DNA of 64,000 nucleotides from Micromonospora cathayae (GTDB lineage: Bacteria > Actinomycetota > Actinomycetes > Mycobacteriales > Micromonosporaceae). Positions 1 through 11,500 of this stretch are shown here, piece by piece. Both the position numbers and the translations under genes were made by a program. The notes below the pieces were generated by a model. It did not search any database. It saw only the letters and a program-made list of their open reading frames with translations, and was not told the DNA's origin. How positions within the stretch are numbered: position 1 is the first letter of the stretch; each line of letters begins with the position of its first letter. The DNA is taken from NCBI RefSeq assembly GCF_028993575.1, contig NZ_CP118615.1, positions 2,418,001 through 2,482,000 on the forward strand. The letters are read 5' to 3'.

Positions 1-141
1 GGTGGTGGTGGCCGAGACCCGGCTGTCCGGGCCGGCGGCGGCCCGGGGCGGTCCGGCGGCGGCCTGGCTCGCTCCGGCGGTGAGCAGGGCCGCCGCGACC
101 GTGAGCGAGGCGAGCACCGACAGGGGACGGGAGGGGCGCAT
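1..141 (-). CDS. N-terminus of a secreted protein (partial)
   Basis: Read on the minus strand, an ATG at 141 opens a frame of 47 codons that is still open at the left edge of the window. An AGGAGG Shine-Dalgarno sequence lies about five bases upstream. The peptide starts with M-R-P-S-R-P, followed by a hydrophobic Ala/Leu-rich core (residues about 7-22) ending in A-S-Q-A-A-A. This is a standard Sec signal peptide with a probable cleavage site near residues 25-28. The mature part visible is only Ala/Gly/Pro-rich linker, so the function cannot be named. Confidence 0.7.
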   Translation of the reverse strand, partial: MRPSRPLSVLASLTVAAALLTAGASQAAAGPPRAAAGPDSRVSATTT

Positions 142-243
142 GCGTGCCTCCTGGGGGAAGGAAGGCCGGCGACGACCGCCGGGCATGCACTGATGAAAGT
201 CGATGAATCTGAACGGCGGAAGACCCGCCGGGGAATCCCTTCC

Positions 244-1002
244 CTACGGACGACCGGTGCCCGGCCGCAGCATCGCCGGATACAGCATGCTCGCGTCGCC
301 CCGGCGGTAGAGCGCGGCGGGCCGGCCGGTCGGCGGGCTGCGACGCTCACCGGTCGGCACCACGAAACCGTCCACCCCGGTGACCTTGCGGTGGAAGTTG
401 CGGGGGTCGAGGCGTACCTGCCAGACGGCCTCGTAGACGGCGCGCAGCTCACCGATGGTGAAGGTCTCGCCGCAGAAGGCGGTCGCCAGCGGCGAGTACT
501 CCAGCTTGGCCCGCGCCCGTTCGAGCGCGTCGGCCAGGATGGTGTCATGGTCGAAGGCGAGCCACGGCCGGCCCAGCCGATCGTCGTCGACCGGTTCCCA
601 CCGGGCCCGCGCCGCGTCCGTGCCGGCCACCGGCACCGGCAGGTCCGGAGCGATGGCCAGGTACGCGACCGAGGCGACCGCGCCACGCGGGTCGCGCCCC
701 GGCGCGGCGTACGTGCGGACCTGTTCCAGGTGGAGGGTGCGACCGTCCAGCCCGGTCTCCTCGGACAGCTCCCGGACCGCCGTGTCGTCCAGATCCTCAC
801 CCGGGCGGACGAACCCGCCGGGCAGCGCGGGTCGGCCCGCGAACGGCGGCTTACCGCGTTCGATCAGCAGGACCGCCAACCGGTCGTCACGGATGGTGAG
901 GATCGCCAGATCGATGGCGATACTGAAGACGGCCGGCGGGTTGCGCACCAGGGAAGGGTATCGGCCCGCTTCGCGCCCGCCCCCATCAGGTGAGGTGCTC
1001 AT
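244..1002 (-). CDS. NrtR-like NUDIX protein with C-terminal winged helix
   Basis: A 252-residue protein. The Nudix box is intact at residues 63-85: G63, E69, R77-E78, E81-E82, G84. After the NUDIX domain comes a region of about 70 residues (from about residue 160) containing F-T-I-G-E-L-R-A-V-Y-E and R-N-F-H-R-K, typical of the winged-helix domain of NrtR-type regulators. Known NrtR proteins bind ADP-ribose or related nucleotides through a NUDIX domain and repress NAD-metabolism genes; others in the family are ADP-ribose pyrophosphatases. Which applies here cannot be decided. The ATG at 1002 was chosen because it lies inside the end of the preceding gene (17-nt overlap), which suggests translational coupling. 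It is the last gene of the four-gene leftward operon that begins at 4403. Confidence 0.8.
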   Translation of the reverse strand: MSTSPDGGGREAGRYPSLVRNPPAVFSIAIDLAILTIRDDRLAVLLIERGKPPFAGRPALPGGFVRPGEDLDDTAVRELSEETGLDGRTLHLEQVRTYAAPGRDPRGAVASVAYLAIAPDLPVPVAGTDAARARWEPVDDDRLGRPWLAFDHDTILADALERARAKLEYSPLATAFCGETFTIGELRAVYEAVWQVRLDPRNFHRKVTGVDGFVVPTGERRSPPTGRPAALYRRGDASMLYPAMLRPGTGRP

Positions 1003-1822
1003 CACGGACCCGGCCGCTGGCCCAGATGCGATCGAACTCGAGGGCGAAGTGCCGGTACCAGACCGGGTCCCGCTCGGCACGCAACGTGACCGTTGCCTCG
1101 CGTCCGTCCGGCCGGTGCGAGTAGATGTCGATCGCGATCCGGCCGCCCGGGTCCTCCGGGTCGACCAGCACCATGCCGAAGGCCGGCACGAAGCGCAGCA
1201 GCCGCACCTCCAGCCGGCCGGCGCCGGCGGTCTGGGCGGCCAGGTAGTCCAGCAGGTCGATGGTGGGCTGGATGCGGTGCTCGAAGACCTCGCCCCCGCC
1301 CAGGGCGTCCAGTCCGTTGCGGCGGGCCGCCTCCTGCGGAGCCGTACCGGTCGGGTCGATCAGCGCCACCCGTACCGTGGCCCCGGCGGCCAACTGCTGC
1401 CGCAGCTCGTCCAGGTGGTTGCGGATCGTCCGGCTCAGCGTCACCCCGACCAGCCGGATGTCCCGCGCCCCGGCCACCCCCACCGCCCCGCCCGGAACGG
1501 TGGGGGTGAGCAGCCGGTCCACCGAGTCCGCCCCGTCCCCCCGCAGGTTGCCGGCGAGGGTCCGCAGGGTGGACTCGATGCGCCGCAACCGGCGGCGGCC
1601 GGTGAGCAGGTCGAAGGTGATCACGCCGAGCACGGCCAGGGTCGCGGCGGCGACCACCTCCGGACTGGTCACGTTGAACAGACCGAGCGCGCCGACGACC
1701 AGCGCCGCCCCGGAGACGAGGTACGCCTCCAGCTCCCGACCGGTCAGCCGGCGCAGCAGCGCGGTCCGACGGGAGCCACCCGGGGCCGTCTGGGCCGGGC
1801 GCGGGACGTCGGCGCCGGTCAT
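986..1822 (-). CDS. Two-helix membrane protein with PLD-like cytosolic domain
   Basis: A 278-residue protein. After a basic N-terminus (R-R-L-T-G-R-E) come two closely spaced hydrophobic helices at about residues 35-70, then a short coiled segment and a soluble domain from about residue 110 to the end. The soluble part (V-G-V-T-L-S-R-T-I near residue 120, V-R-V-A-L-I-D-P near 145, and a C-terminal W-Y-R-H-F-A-L-E-F-D-R-I-W-A-S-G-R) resembles the inactive phospholipase D-like folds found in bacterial signalling and conflict proteins. No HKD catalytic motif is visible, so hydrolase activity is not supported. Its ATG overlaps the stop of the nucleosidase-like gene by four bases (ATGA), so the two are probably co-translated. 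The family assignment is inference. Confidence 0.6.
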   Translation of the reverse strand: MTGADVPRPAQTAPGGSRRTALLRRLTGRELEAYLVSGAALVVGALGLFNVTSPEVVAAATLAVLGVITFDLLTGRRRLRRIESTLRTLAGNLRGDGADSVDRLLTPTVPGGAVGVAGARDIRLVGVTLSRTIRNHLDELRQQLAAGATVRVALIDPTGTAPQEAARRNGLDALGGGEVFEHRIQPTIDLLDYLAAQTAGAGRLEVRLLRFVPAFGMVLVDPEDPGGRIAIDIYSHRPDGREATVTLRAERDPVWYRHFALEFDRIWASGRVRDEHLT

Positions 1823-2742
1823 CGCTCGTCCTCGACCAGTCGCAGGTACGGCAGGAGCCGCTCCATGACCAGCGCGGCGTGCCGGGCGGCCACCTCGTGG
1901 TCGCGGTGTCCCTTGTGCCGGTCGGCGTGGTCCGAGACGCCCCGCACGGTCATCCAGCCGCGCAGCGCCCGGTCCTCGTCGATCTCCTCGTAGAACGCCT
2001 GGGCGACGCCACCGGCCTCGGTCTCCACCGCGAGGGTCTTCTCGTGCACCTCCCGCAGCCAGGACCGGATGTCCGAGTCGGCGTCGGTCACCACCGCGTT
2101 GCCCGAGCCGATCGGACCACGGTGGAGGTGGAACTCCGGCCCGGCCGGGGACCGGACGACGGTGCCGTGCCGGACCAGGAAGTCGCTGACCCGGTACCGC
2201 AGCACCGGCGCGGTGGCCTGGGTCCAGCCCCGCCGCTGCGGGCCGTCGGCGGTCTCCCGGCGGCTGTCGTACCAGATCACCTCGTCGGCGAGGACCACGT
2301 CCCCGATCCGGACGTCCGCCCGGACCGCGCCGGCGATGCCGACCAGCAGGACCAGCGGCGGGGAGAACCGACGACGCAACTGCTGGTAGGCGACGAGGGC
2401 GGAGTGCGTACCCGGTTGCAGGGCCTGGATGGCGACGACCCGCAGCGGGCCGCCCTGGGCCTCGACGGTGGCCAGGTGCACGGTGGAACCCCCGTACAGC
2501 TGCTCGGTCCGGTGGTCCGGCACCCGGCTGAGCACCTCGACCACCGCGGACATCTCCTCCCGCAGGACGGTGAGGATGCCGACGTCGGCCCGCCGGCCGG
2601 CCCGGCCGCTGGCGGCGGCGGCCCGGGCGATGGGCGTCGGCGTCACGTGGTTGTGCTGCTCGGCCCGGACGTCCCCACCGACCTGGACGGTGCCGCCGGT
2701 GACCGTCATGCCGGTGTTGTGCCAGGCTGGTTGCGCGTTCAT
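1819..2742 (-). CDS. Nucleosidase-like protein (PNP/MTAN fold) with N-terminal shared motif
   Basis: A 307-residue protein. Residues from about 50 onward match the phosphorylase/nucleosidase superfamily of 5'-methylthioadenosine/S-adenosylhomocysteine nucleosidases. Visible features are V-G-I-L-T-V-L-R-E-E-M at the first strand, L-L-V-G-I-A-G-A-V in the glycine-rich loop, I-G-D-V-V-L-A-D-E-V, A-V-E-T-E-A-G-G-V-A in the purine/ribose site, and R-G-V-S-D-H-A-D at the catalytic Asp position. Bacterial conflict systems often use this fold as an effector that destroys purine nucleotides. Residues 9-33 form a Gly/Val-rich motif that recurs at the C-terminus of the upstream gene product. The start was set at the ATG at 2742, which shares one base with the upstream stop (TGATG). 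A longer in-frame extension is only the shadow of that upstream gene. Confidence 0.75.
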   Translation of the reverse strand: MNAQPAWHNTGMTVTGGTVQVGGDVRAEQHNHVTPTPIARAAAASGRAGRRADVGILTVLREEMSAVVEVLSRVPDHRTEQLYGGSTVHLATVEAQGGPLRVVAIQALQPGTHSALVAYQQLRRRFSPPLVLLVGIAGAVRADVRIGDVVLADEVIWYDSRRETADGPQRRGWTQATAPVLRYRVSDFLVRHGTVVRSPAGPEFHLHRGPIGSGNAVVTDADSDIRSWLREVHEKTLAVETEAGGVAQAFYEEIDEDRALRGWMTVRGVSDHADRHKGHRDHEVAARHAALVMERLLPYLRLVEDER

Positions 2743-4403
2743 CAGTCTCCTCCGCCGGACTGGACGGTGTTGTTCTGGGTGCTGGTCAGGTCGCCGTGCA
2801 CGGTGAGGGAACCTCCGGTGACCACCGCGCCGGCGTTGAGCACGGTCAGGGCCCGCTGCCGGTACTCGGCGGTGTCCACCCCACGGCTGTCGAGGAAGTC
2901 GAGGACGGCGGCGAGCAGCCGACGCTCGATGATTCGCTGGTACTTGTCGATTTCCTGGGTCTGTACGTGGTTGCGGGTGTCGGGGGCCATGCCGAGTTCC
3001 CGGACGCTGACCTTCGCCCCGTAGTCGTAGCCGGGGCGCACCGGCCGGTCGGCGGTCGTCCAGGTCGAGTTCAGCACGGCGTCCACCCCGGCCCGGAGCA
3101 GGTTGAACGGGGCCCGGCCGATGGTCGACGGGGCGTCGAGCAGGCCCCGGACGGCGGCCCGCAGGTACGCCTCCCGGCCGGTTCCGCCGACCTGGTCGAC
3201 CACCCGGAACCGGTCGTCGCAGGGCGGCAACGCGGTCGACGTGAACTCGACGTACAGGGACTTGCCCTGGACCGCGACGTGGACGTGGACCGTGGTGACC
3301 AGTTCGCCGCGCCAGGAGACCACCTGGCAGACCAGGTAGTGCCGGGCCGGTGCGGTGGGGTTGCGGACGATCTCCGCGACCTGGTCCGGCGGGGTGTACG
3401 GGATGAGCTGGCTGGTCTCGGTGCCGGCGAGGTAGACCCGGTCGGCGACGGTCAGCCCGGGAATCTGGCGTTCCGCCTCGGGTTCGGTGGTCAGCGCGGT
3501 GAGTTCGGCCCGCAGGTGGTCGACCAGTTCGGCGGCGGTGAAGGGGGCGGTGGCGAACTCCCGCTCGCCCTCCGGGACCAGTCCCTTCAGCGGGCTGGCC
3601 GCCCGGACCAGCCGCTGGGCGAAGCCCCAGTTCTTCCAGAGGAAGCCGGCGCCGACGAACGGCCGGTAGCCGGAGAAGACCACGGTGTTGCCGTGCTCCT
3701 GCCGCCGGATGTCGTCGAACCGGGGCGAGCGTGCCGGCGGGCTGGGCATCCGGCCGGGGGTGAACTCGTCGAGCCGGCTCTGCCGCCACAGGCTCGCCGC
3801 CACCGGTGGCGCGAGGACGATCAGCAGGATCGTCAGCAGGGTGGCCGGGTGTAGGCCGAGGCTGGTCAGGCTGGTGGCGGCGCCGAACGACGTGGCGGCG
3901 GCGACTGTGGTGGTGAGGATCGCGAGGAACATGAAGAGCACGGTCGCCACGACGAAGCGGAACAGGACGAGCAGGGTCCGGCCGAGGATGAGCCCCGCGC
4001 TGGCGGAGCGTCCCCGGCGCAGCTCCCGCATGGTGTCCTGGATCAGCCGTACGGTCGAGGTGACCAGGTAGAGGGTGATCAGCGTGCCGAAGACGAAGAC
4101 CGCGGCGAGCGGGGAGACACAGGCGGTGAGGACCAGCACCCCGAGGGTGGTGGCGTCGCGGACGACGGCGAGCCGGCGGGCCCGCAGGCAGTGCCCGAGC
4201 ACGGCGACCAGGTCGAAGCCGTACGACGGGGCGACCAGCCGGCGGTCCTGGTGGTAGACCTGGTTGAGGCTGGCCCGGTGGAACTCGTCGTCCAGGTACG
4301 CCCCGGCGCAGAGGTGCCGGGTGGCGCTGGAGGCGGCGGGCGGTGCCGGGGTGGGTGGCGGGGTCGGCGCGGCGGGGAGTGCGCTGCGGGGTGTGTCGGT
4401 CAT
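2742..4403 (-). CDS. Polytopic membrane protein with C-terminal shared motif
   Basis: A 553-residue protein, first gene of the leftward operon. The N-terminus (residues 1-30) is Pro/Ala-rich. About four hydrophobic segments lie between residues 87 and 205. A soluble region of roughly 300 residues follows (about 220-510). The extreme C-terminus, residues 523-547, is a Gly/Val/Asn/Gln-rich motif that aligns without gaps to residues 9-33 of the next gene product, with 12 of 25 positions identical (N1, G3, VTGG at 6-9, V13, GD at 15-16, Q21, N23, V25). No enzymatic motif was recognised in the soluble part. Context suggests a membrane sensor or anchor that recruits the nucleosidase-like protein through the common motif; that role is inference. 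Confidence 0.7.
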   Translation of the reverse strand: MTDTPRSALPAAPTPPPTPAPPAASSATRHLCAGAYLDDEFHRASLNQVYHQDRRLVAPSYGFDLVAVLGHCLRARRLAVVRDATTLGVLVLTACVSPLAAVFVFGTLITLYLVTSTVRLIQDTMRELRRGRSASAGLILGRTLLVLFRFVVATVLFMFLAILTTTVAAATSFGAATSLTSLGLHPATLLTILLIVLAPPVAASLWRQSRLDEFTPGRMPSPPARSPRFDDIRRQEHGNTVVFSGYRPFVGAGFLWKNWGFAQRLVRAASPLKGLVPEGEREFATAPFTAAELVDHLRAELTALTTEPEAERQIPGLTVADRVYLAGTETSQLIPYTPPDQVAEIVRNPTAPARHYLVCQVVSWRGELVTTVHVHVAVQGKSLYVEFTSTALPPCDDRFRVVDQVGGTGREAYLRAAVRGLLDAPSTIGRAPFNLLRAGVDAVLNSTWTTADRPVRPGYDYGAKVSVRELGMAPDTRNHVQTQEIDKYQRIIERRLLAAVLDFLDSRGVDTAEYRQRALTVLNAGAVVTGGSLTVHGDLTSTQNNTVQSGGGD

Positions 4404-4631
4404 GGTGGTCCCGTCCGTGGCTGGTAGTGGCCGTGGTGGGCCGAGAGGTGATCCGGAGGGGGTGGCCGCTCGCGGCGCTGCCGCCCGCGTGGCCGAGCCA
4501 GTTAATGTTTATCTGACGATAACTCGACGGTACGGCTGAGCGTACTTCATGTCAACCAGACGATTAGCCCCCCGGAGGTGACCGTCGGAGGGCCGGATAC
4601 CGCCGGGACGGCTGCTGGATATGGTCGACCG
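4404..4631. promoter_or_regulatory. Divergent promoter region with small inverted repeat
   Basis: This segment separates the leftward membrane-protein operon from the rightward thioredoxin-domain gene. Positions 4500-4570 are distinctly AT-richer than the surroundings. They include the inverted repeat TTATC-TGAC-GATAA (4509-4522) and a second small one, GTAC(N8)GTAC, just downstream. These are plausible promoter or operator sequences; no exact -10/-35 pair is claimed. Confidence 0.4.
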
Positions 4632-6674
<2,043 letters not shown>

Positions 6675-6789
6675 CCCCGGCCCGGCCGGCGACCCGCCCC
6701 GGCCCGGCCGACGACCCGCCCCGGCCCGGTCGGCGGCCGCCCAGGCGTGACGTGGGCCCGCTGGTTACCGACGGCCGGGACCGCCCGGA

Positions 6790-6795
6790 TAGGCT
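6790..6795 (+). promoter_or_regulatory. -10 element of a probable leaderless purK promoter
   Basis: TAGGCT lies nine bases before the purK ATG, and no Shine-Dalgarno sequence precedes that ATG. The spacing fits transcription starting at or within a few bases of the start codon. A weak -35 candidate (TTACCG) lies at 6765-6770. Confidence 0.4.
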
Positions 6796-6804
6796 GGCGC
6801 CGCT

Positions 6805-7974
6805 ATGGAACCCCGTACCGGTCTTCCCGTGGTCGGCATGGTGGGCGGCGGCCAGTTGGCCCGGATGACCCACCAGGCCGCCATCGCCCTCGGCCAGTCC
6901 CTGCGTGTGCTCGCCCTCTCGCCGGACGACGGCGCGGCCCTGGTCGCCGCCGACGTGCAGTACGGCGACCACACCGACCTGGCGGCGCTGCGCACCTTCG
7001 CCAAGAACTGCGACGTGGTCACCTTCGACCACGAGCACGTGCCGACCGAGCACGTCCGCACCCTCGCCGCCGAGGGGGTGAAGCTGTACCCGCCGGCCGA
7101 CGCGCTGCTGCACGCCCAGGACAAGCAGGTCATGCGGGAGAAACTGGCCGGGCTGGGCGCCCCGGTGCCGGCCTGGCAGCCGGTCACCAGCCCCGCCGAC
7201 CTGGTCGACTTCGGTACCCGTACCGGCTGGCCGGTGATCCTCAAGGCGGCCCGGGGCGGGTACGACGGGCGGGGCGTCTGGGTGGTCGACGACGCCGACC
7301 ACGCCGCCGACCTGGCCGGCACCCTGCTGGCCGGGGGCACGAAGCTGATCGCCGAGGAACGGGTACGGCTGCGCCGGGAACTGGCCGTACAGGTGGCCCG
7401 CTCGCCGTTCGGGCAGGTCGCGGCGTACCCGGTGGTGGAGACGGTGCAGCGCGACGGCATCTGCGTGGAGGTGCTGGCCCCGGCCCCCGACCTGCCGGAG
7501 GAGCGCGCGGTCGCCGCCCAGCAGCTCGCCATCGACCTGGCGACCGCGCTCGGCGTGGTCGGCCTGCTGGCGGTGGAGCTGTTCGAGACCGACGACGGCA
7601 TCGTGGTCAACGAGTTGGCGATGCGACCGCACAACTCCGGGCACTGGACCATCGAGGGGGCCCGGACCTCGCAGTTCGAGCAGCACCTGCGGGCGGTCCT
7701 GGACTACCCGATGGGGGACACCGCGCTGACCGCTCCGGTGGTGGTGATGGCGAACGTGCTGGGCGGCGAGCCCGGCGGCATGTCCATCGACGAGCGGCTG
7801 CACCACCTGTTCGCCGCCGAGCCCGGGGCCAAGGTGCACCTCTACGGCAAGCAGGTCCGGCCGGGCCGCAAGATCGGGCACGTGACGGTGCTCGGCACCG
7901 ACCTGGACGAGGTACGGGCGCGCGCCGCGCGGGCCGCCCACTGGCTGCGCGAAGGGCAGGAACCTCCGGCATGA
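6805..7974 (+). CDS. purK: 5-(carboxyamino)imidazole ribonucleotide synthase
   Basis: A 389-residue ATP-grasp enzyme that carboxylates aminoimidazole ribonucleotide with bicarbonate and ATP to give N5-CAIR in cytosolic purine synthesis. Diagnostic features are the N-terminal [22 protein letters not shown] near residue 70, the ATP-grasp stretch [14 protein letters not shown] near 150, the metal-binding E-L-F-E-T-D-D-G and [14 protein letters not shown] near 270. The next gene, purE, overlaps its stop by four bases (ATGA), so the two consecutive steps are co-translated. The length is normal for the family. Confidence 0.97.
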   Translation: MEPRTGLPVVGMVGGGQLARMTHQAAIALGQSLRVLALSPDDGAALVAADVQYGDHTDLAALRTFAKNCDVVTFDHEHVPTEHVRTLAAEGVKLYPPADALLHAQDKQVMREKLAGLGAPVPAWQPVTSPADLVDFGTRTGWPVILKAARGGYDGRGVWVVDDADHAADLAGTLLAGGTKLIAEERVRLRRELAVQVARSPFGQVAAYPVVETVQRDGICVEVLAPAPDLPEERAVAAQQLAIDLATALGVVGLLAVELFETDDGIVVNELAMRPHNSGHWTIEGARTSQFEQHLRAVLDYPMGDTALTAPVVVMANVLGGEPGGMSIDERLHHLFAAEPGAKVHLYGKQVRPGRKIGHVTVLGTDLDEVRARAARAAHWLREGQEPPA

Positions 7975-8462
7975 GCACCGTCGGGTTGATCATGGGTAGC
8001 GACTCGGACTGGCCGACCATGCGGGCCGCCGCCGGGGCGCTCGACGAGTTCGACGTGGCGTACGAGGTCGGCGTCGTCTCGGCGCACCGCACCCCGGACA
8101 AGATGATCGGGTACGCCCGCTCGGCCGCCGACCGGGGCCTGAAGGTGATCATCGCCGGTGCCGGTGGGGCCGCCCACCTGCCCGGCATGGTCGCCTCGGC
8201 CACGCCGCTGCCGGTGATCGGGGTGCCGGTGCCGTTGAAGCACCTGGACGGGATGGACTCCCTGCTCTCCATCGTGCAGATGCCGGCGGGCGTGCCGGTG
8301 GCGACGGTATCGATCGGCGGGGCGCGTAACGCCGGCCTGCTGGCCGTACGGATCCTCGCCGCCGCCGACCCGGCCCTGCTGGCCCGGATGGTCGCCTTCC
8401 AGGCGGAGCTGGAGAAGCTGGTCGCCGACAAGGAAGCCGCCCTCCGCGCCTCCCTGGCCTGA
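7971..8462 (+). CDS. purE: N5-carboxyaminoimidazole ribonucleotide mutase
   Basis: A 163-residue class I PurE, which moves the carboxylate of N5-CAIR (made by the adjacent PurK) to carbon 4 to give CAIR. The family signature is clear: G-S-D-S-D-W-P-T-M at residues 9-17, V-S-A-H-R-T-P at about 41-47, [12 protein letters not shown] near 62-73 and G-V-P-V near 85. The ATG at 7971 overlaps the purK stop, the usual arrangement for this pair. Confidence 0.97.
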   Translation: MSTVGLIMGSDSDWPTMRAAAGALDEFDVAYEVGVVSAHRTPDKMIGYARSAADRGLKVIIAGAGGAAHLPGMVASATPLPVIGVPVPLKHLDGMDSLLSIVQMPAGVPVATVSIGGARNAGLLAVRILAAADPALLARMVAFQAELEKLVADKEAALRASLA

Positions 8463-8546
8463 CCGCCGCCCGGAGGACGCGGCCCTCGCCCGGCGGTCCG
8501 ACTCTCGCCCGACGGCCCGGCTTGGCGGCCCGGCCGGACCGGTGCC

Positions 8547-8575
8547 GACCCGGCCGCCGCGCGGGCGGCCGGGTC
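8547..8575. terminator. Bidirectional GC hairpin between convergent genes
   Basis: GACCCGGCCGCC and GGCGGCCGGGTC form a perfect 12-bp stem with a 5-nt loop. The hairpin sits exactly between the end of purE and the end of the SCO7613-like gene, whose stop codon touches its right arm. There is no T-run, as usual in very GC-rich actinomycetes. Confidence 0.6.
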
Positions 8576-11500
8576 AGCGCATGCCGCGCAGGGCGGTCTG
8601 GAGGCGGTCCTGGGCCCGGCGGCGGCGCTCATTGTTCGCCCCCAGCGCCAGCAGCACCACACCCACCAGCAGCAGCACCAGCCACGGCCCCAGGCTGAAC
8701 AGCGCGTGCAGCGCGGCGATCCCGGTGACCACCGCCCCGACGATCACCGGCGCCTGCTGCTGGGTCATCGAACCCCAGACCAGCACGGCCACCGCGCCGA
8801 GCAGCAGCAGCACCTGCCGGATCATGCTGGAGTCGGTGGCCAGCACGATCGCCAGGGTCGGCACGAACGCGGTCACCAGCGCCGGGCCGTACGCCACCCA
8901 ACTGCTCAGGTCCGGCCGCTCCCGCAGCTCCAGCACCCCGACCAGCAGGGCGAGCGCCGCGAAGGGCAGCGTGTACGCCTCGGGCAGCGCCACGTCGGCG
9001 ACCCGCATCAGGATCCACCAGGCGACGATCTCGCAGGCCACCACGGACCAGAACAGGATGCGCCGTTCGGTCGGCCGGCGGCCCGGCCGGGTGGCCGCCA
9101 CGCCGAGCACCGCACCCCAGCCGGCCAGCAGCGCGGCCACGTGCCGGGGCGAGTCGAACGCCAGGGCCAGCGCGATGAGCGCGGCAGCGTACCCGCTCCA
9201 CTCCACGGTGGCCGCCTCGCGGTGCGCCTCGGGGCGACGCAGCCGGGGTAGCCGGGCCGCGAAGACCTGGAGCGCCGCGCCGACCGCCAGTACCCCGAAC
9301 GCCGACCAGACCGGGGCGAGGCCGGCGACCAGCCCGATGGTGAGCACCAGGAGCTGGGCCGTCAGCGAGGCGAAGAGCCAGCCCAGGATGCGGGCCCGTT
9401 CGGTGCTGCCGAACAGCGCCGCCACCACCCCCACCGCGACCGCGCCGGCCAGGGTGAGGACGGTCAGGTCCCGGGTGGCGAGGGCCCCGGCCAGGCCGGC
9501 GCTCCCGGCGGCAAGCCCGATGCCGAAGGCCAGCACCCGGGTCCAGCGCAGCGACCGGGCCCGTTCGGTCTCCGGCGGTGGCGGGGTCAGCGCCAGCCCC
9601 AGCATGGCCAGGGTGAACACGGCCAGCGCGGCCAGGGTGCTGTGCGGCCAGCCGTACCCGAGGGCGGTCGGCGCGATGAGCACGGTGACCGCCAGACCGG
9701 GCAGGACCACCGGCACGGCCCGGAAGTACACCCCGTCGCTGAACGCGACGGCGGCCAGCGCCGCGGTGACGGTGAGCAGGACGGCGGTCAGCACGTGGAC
9801 CGGGTCGACGGCACCGGCCGGCGGGGTGAACAGCTCCGGCGGCGGACCGCCCCAGACCCGCGACAGCGTCGCGTACGGCTCGACCAGCGCGACCACCAGG
9901 GCCGGCGCGAGCGACGCCACCGCCAGCACGGTGGGCAGGGCGGCGGCGGCCAGCGCGCCGGCGGCCGGGCTGACCCGCCAGCGCCGGTCGGTGAACCGGT
10001 CCGGCATCCGGCGCAGCGCGCCGTCGAGCAGCATCGTCCACCGGCCGACCGGCGCGGCGTCGGCCATCGGCGGCACGGTGGCCCCCCGGACCAGTTCGGC
10101 CAGTACGCCGAGCAGGGCGGCCGCCGCCGCGAACACCCCGACGGTCAGGTGGGTGGGGATCGAGGCCAGCGCGCTGACCGAGGCACCGGCGGCGATGCCC
10201 AGGCTCGCGTACGGCAGGTACTGCGGGACCCGGCGGCGGAGCGCGGCGACCGCCGCCAGACCGAGGCTGGACGCGGCGAGCGCGGCGGTGATCAGCACCT
10301 GGGCCGGGTGACCGGCCCCGGCGGCCAGGGCGGCCAGCGCGCCGGGCAGGGCGAGCAGGGCGGCCCCGGTGGCGATACCGCCGATGGTGACCAGGTGCGG
10401 TGGCATCCCCTCGGTCTCGACCTGCTCGCTGTCGGTTCCGGCGAACGTCCGGGCCAGCACGGCGACCACCACCCCGAGCAGCACCACGATGCCCAGCGCC
10501 AGGGCGGTGGTCCAGGGCCGGACCAGCCCGGCCCCGACGCCGTGCAGCGCGACCAGCCCGGCGACGGTGATCCGGGAGAGCCCGGCCCGGGGGTCGGTGG
10601 CGGCCACCGCGGCCATCCCGAACACCGTGGCGACCGTCGCGCCGACCAGTACCGGCGACCACCACGGCAGGTCGAACGCGGCCGGCGCGCCGATGGTGGC
10701 GAGCACCACCGCCGCACCGGAGACGTCGTGCTTCCAGGGGTCGGGGAGCAGGATCGCGGCGGCGACGCCGAGCAGCACCAGCGCGACCGGGGCCTGGGCG
10801 GTGCTGCCCCCGACGGGCGCAGCCGGCCAGCCGGTCAGGTCGCCCGCCCAGATCGGCCCGGGTACGGCGATCACCCCGAACCCGCCGCGCAGCGCCATCC
10901 AGCCGGCCAACGTGCCGATGACGATCCCGGCGAGCGCCATGCCGAGGACCGGGCCGCGTCGCCACTCGTCCGGCATGGCCCGCGCGAAGACCGCGACCAC
11001 CAGCACCAGCGCCGCCGCGACCAGCAGTTGCGCCCCGGGCACCAGCACCGCGGCGATCCGCAGCAGGGTGGCGACCAGCGCGACGGTCGCCGCGGCGGCG
11101 GCGAAGTCGGACCCGTCCAGGGCCAGGTCGGTCCGGTTCCGGGCGTCGATCGACGGCGCGGCGAACAGCAGCAGCGCGGTCACCAGCAGCAGCGCGGCCA
11201 CCCAGGCGTCGGCGGAGGTGGCACCGGGCGCGGCGAACGTGGCGGCGGCGACCACCAGCGCGCCCAGCCCGGCGCCCACCGCCAGCGGCATGCTGATCTC
11301 CCGCCGGGACACCTGGACGATCGCCGCGTAGCCGACGGTGACGCAGACGGCCAGGAAGCTGGCCGCGAGGACGGGGACGGTGATCTCCCGCTGGGCGGCC
11401 GGGGTGAGCACCGGCCCGGCCGGGACGAGCGCGGCGACGAAGGCGGCCACCGCGCCCGGCAGGGCGAACGCCGCACCACCGGCGGCCCAGGCGGTGAGGG

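Noticed and set aside
2..193. Plus-strand 63-codon frame at the left edge
   Set aside because: The minus-strand reading gives a proper ribosome site and signal peptide; the plus frame has neither.
986..1822. Phospholipase D enzyme
   Set aside because: The fold may be similar, but no H-x-K-x4-D motif is present, so an active phospholipase was not called.
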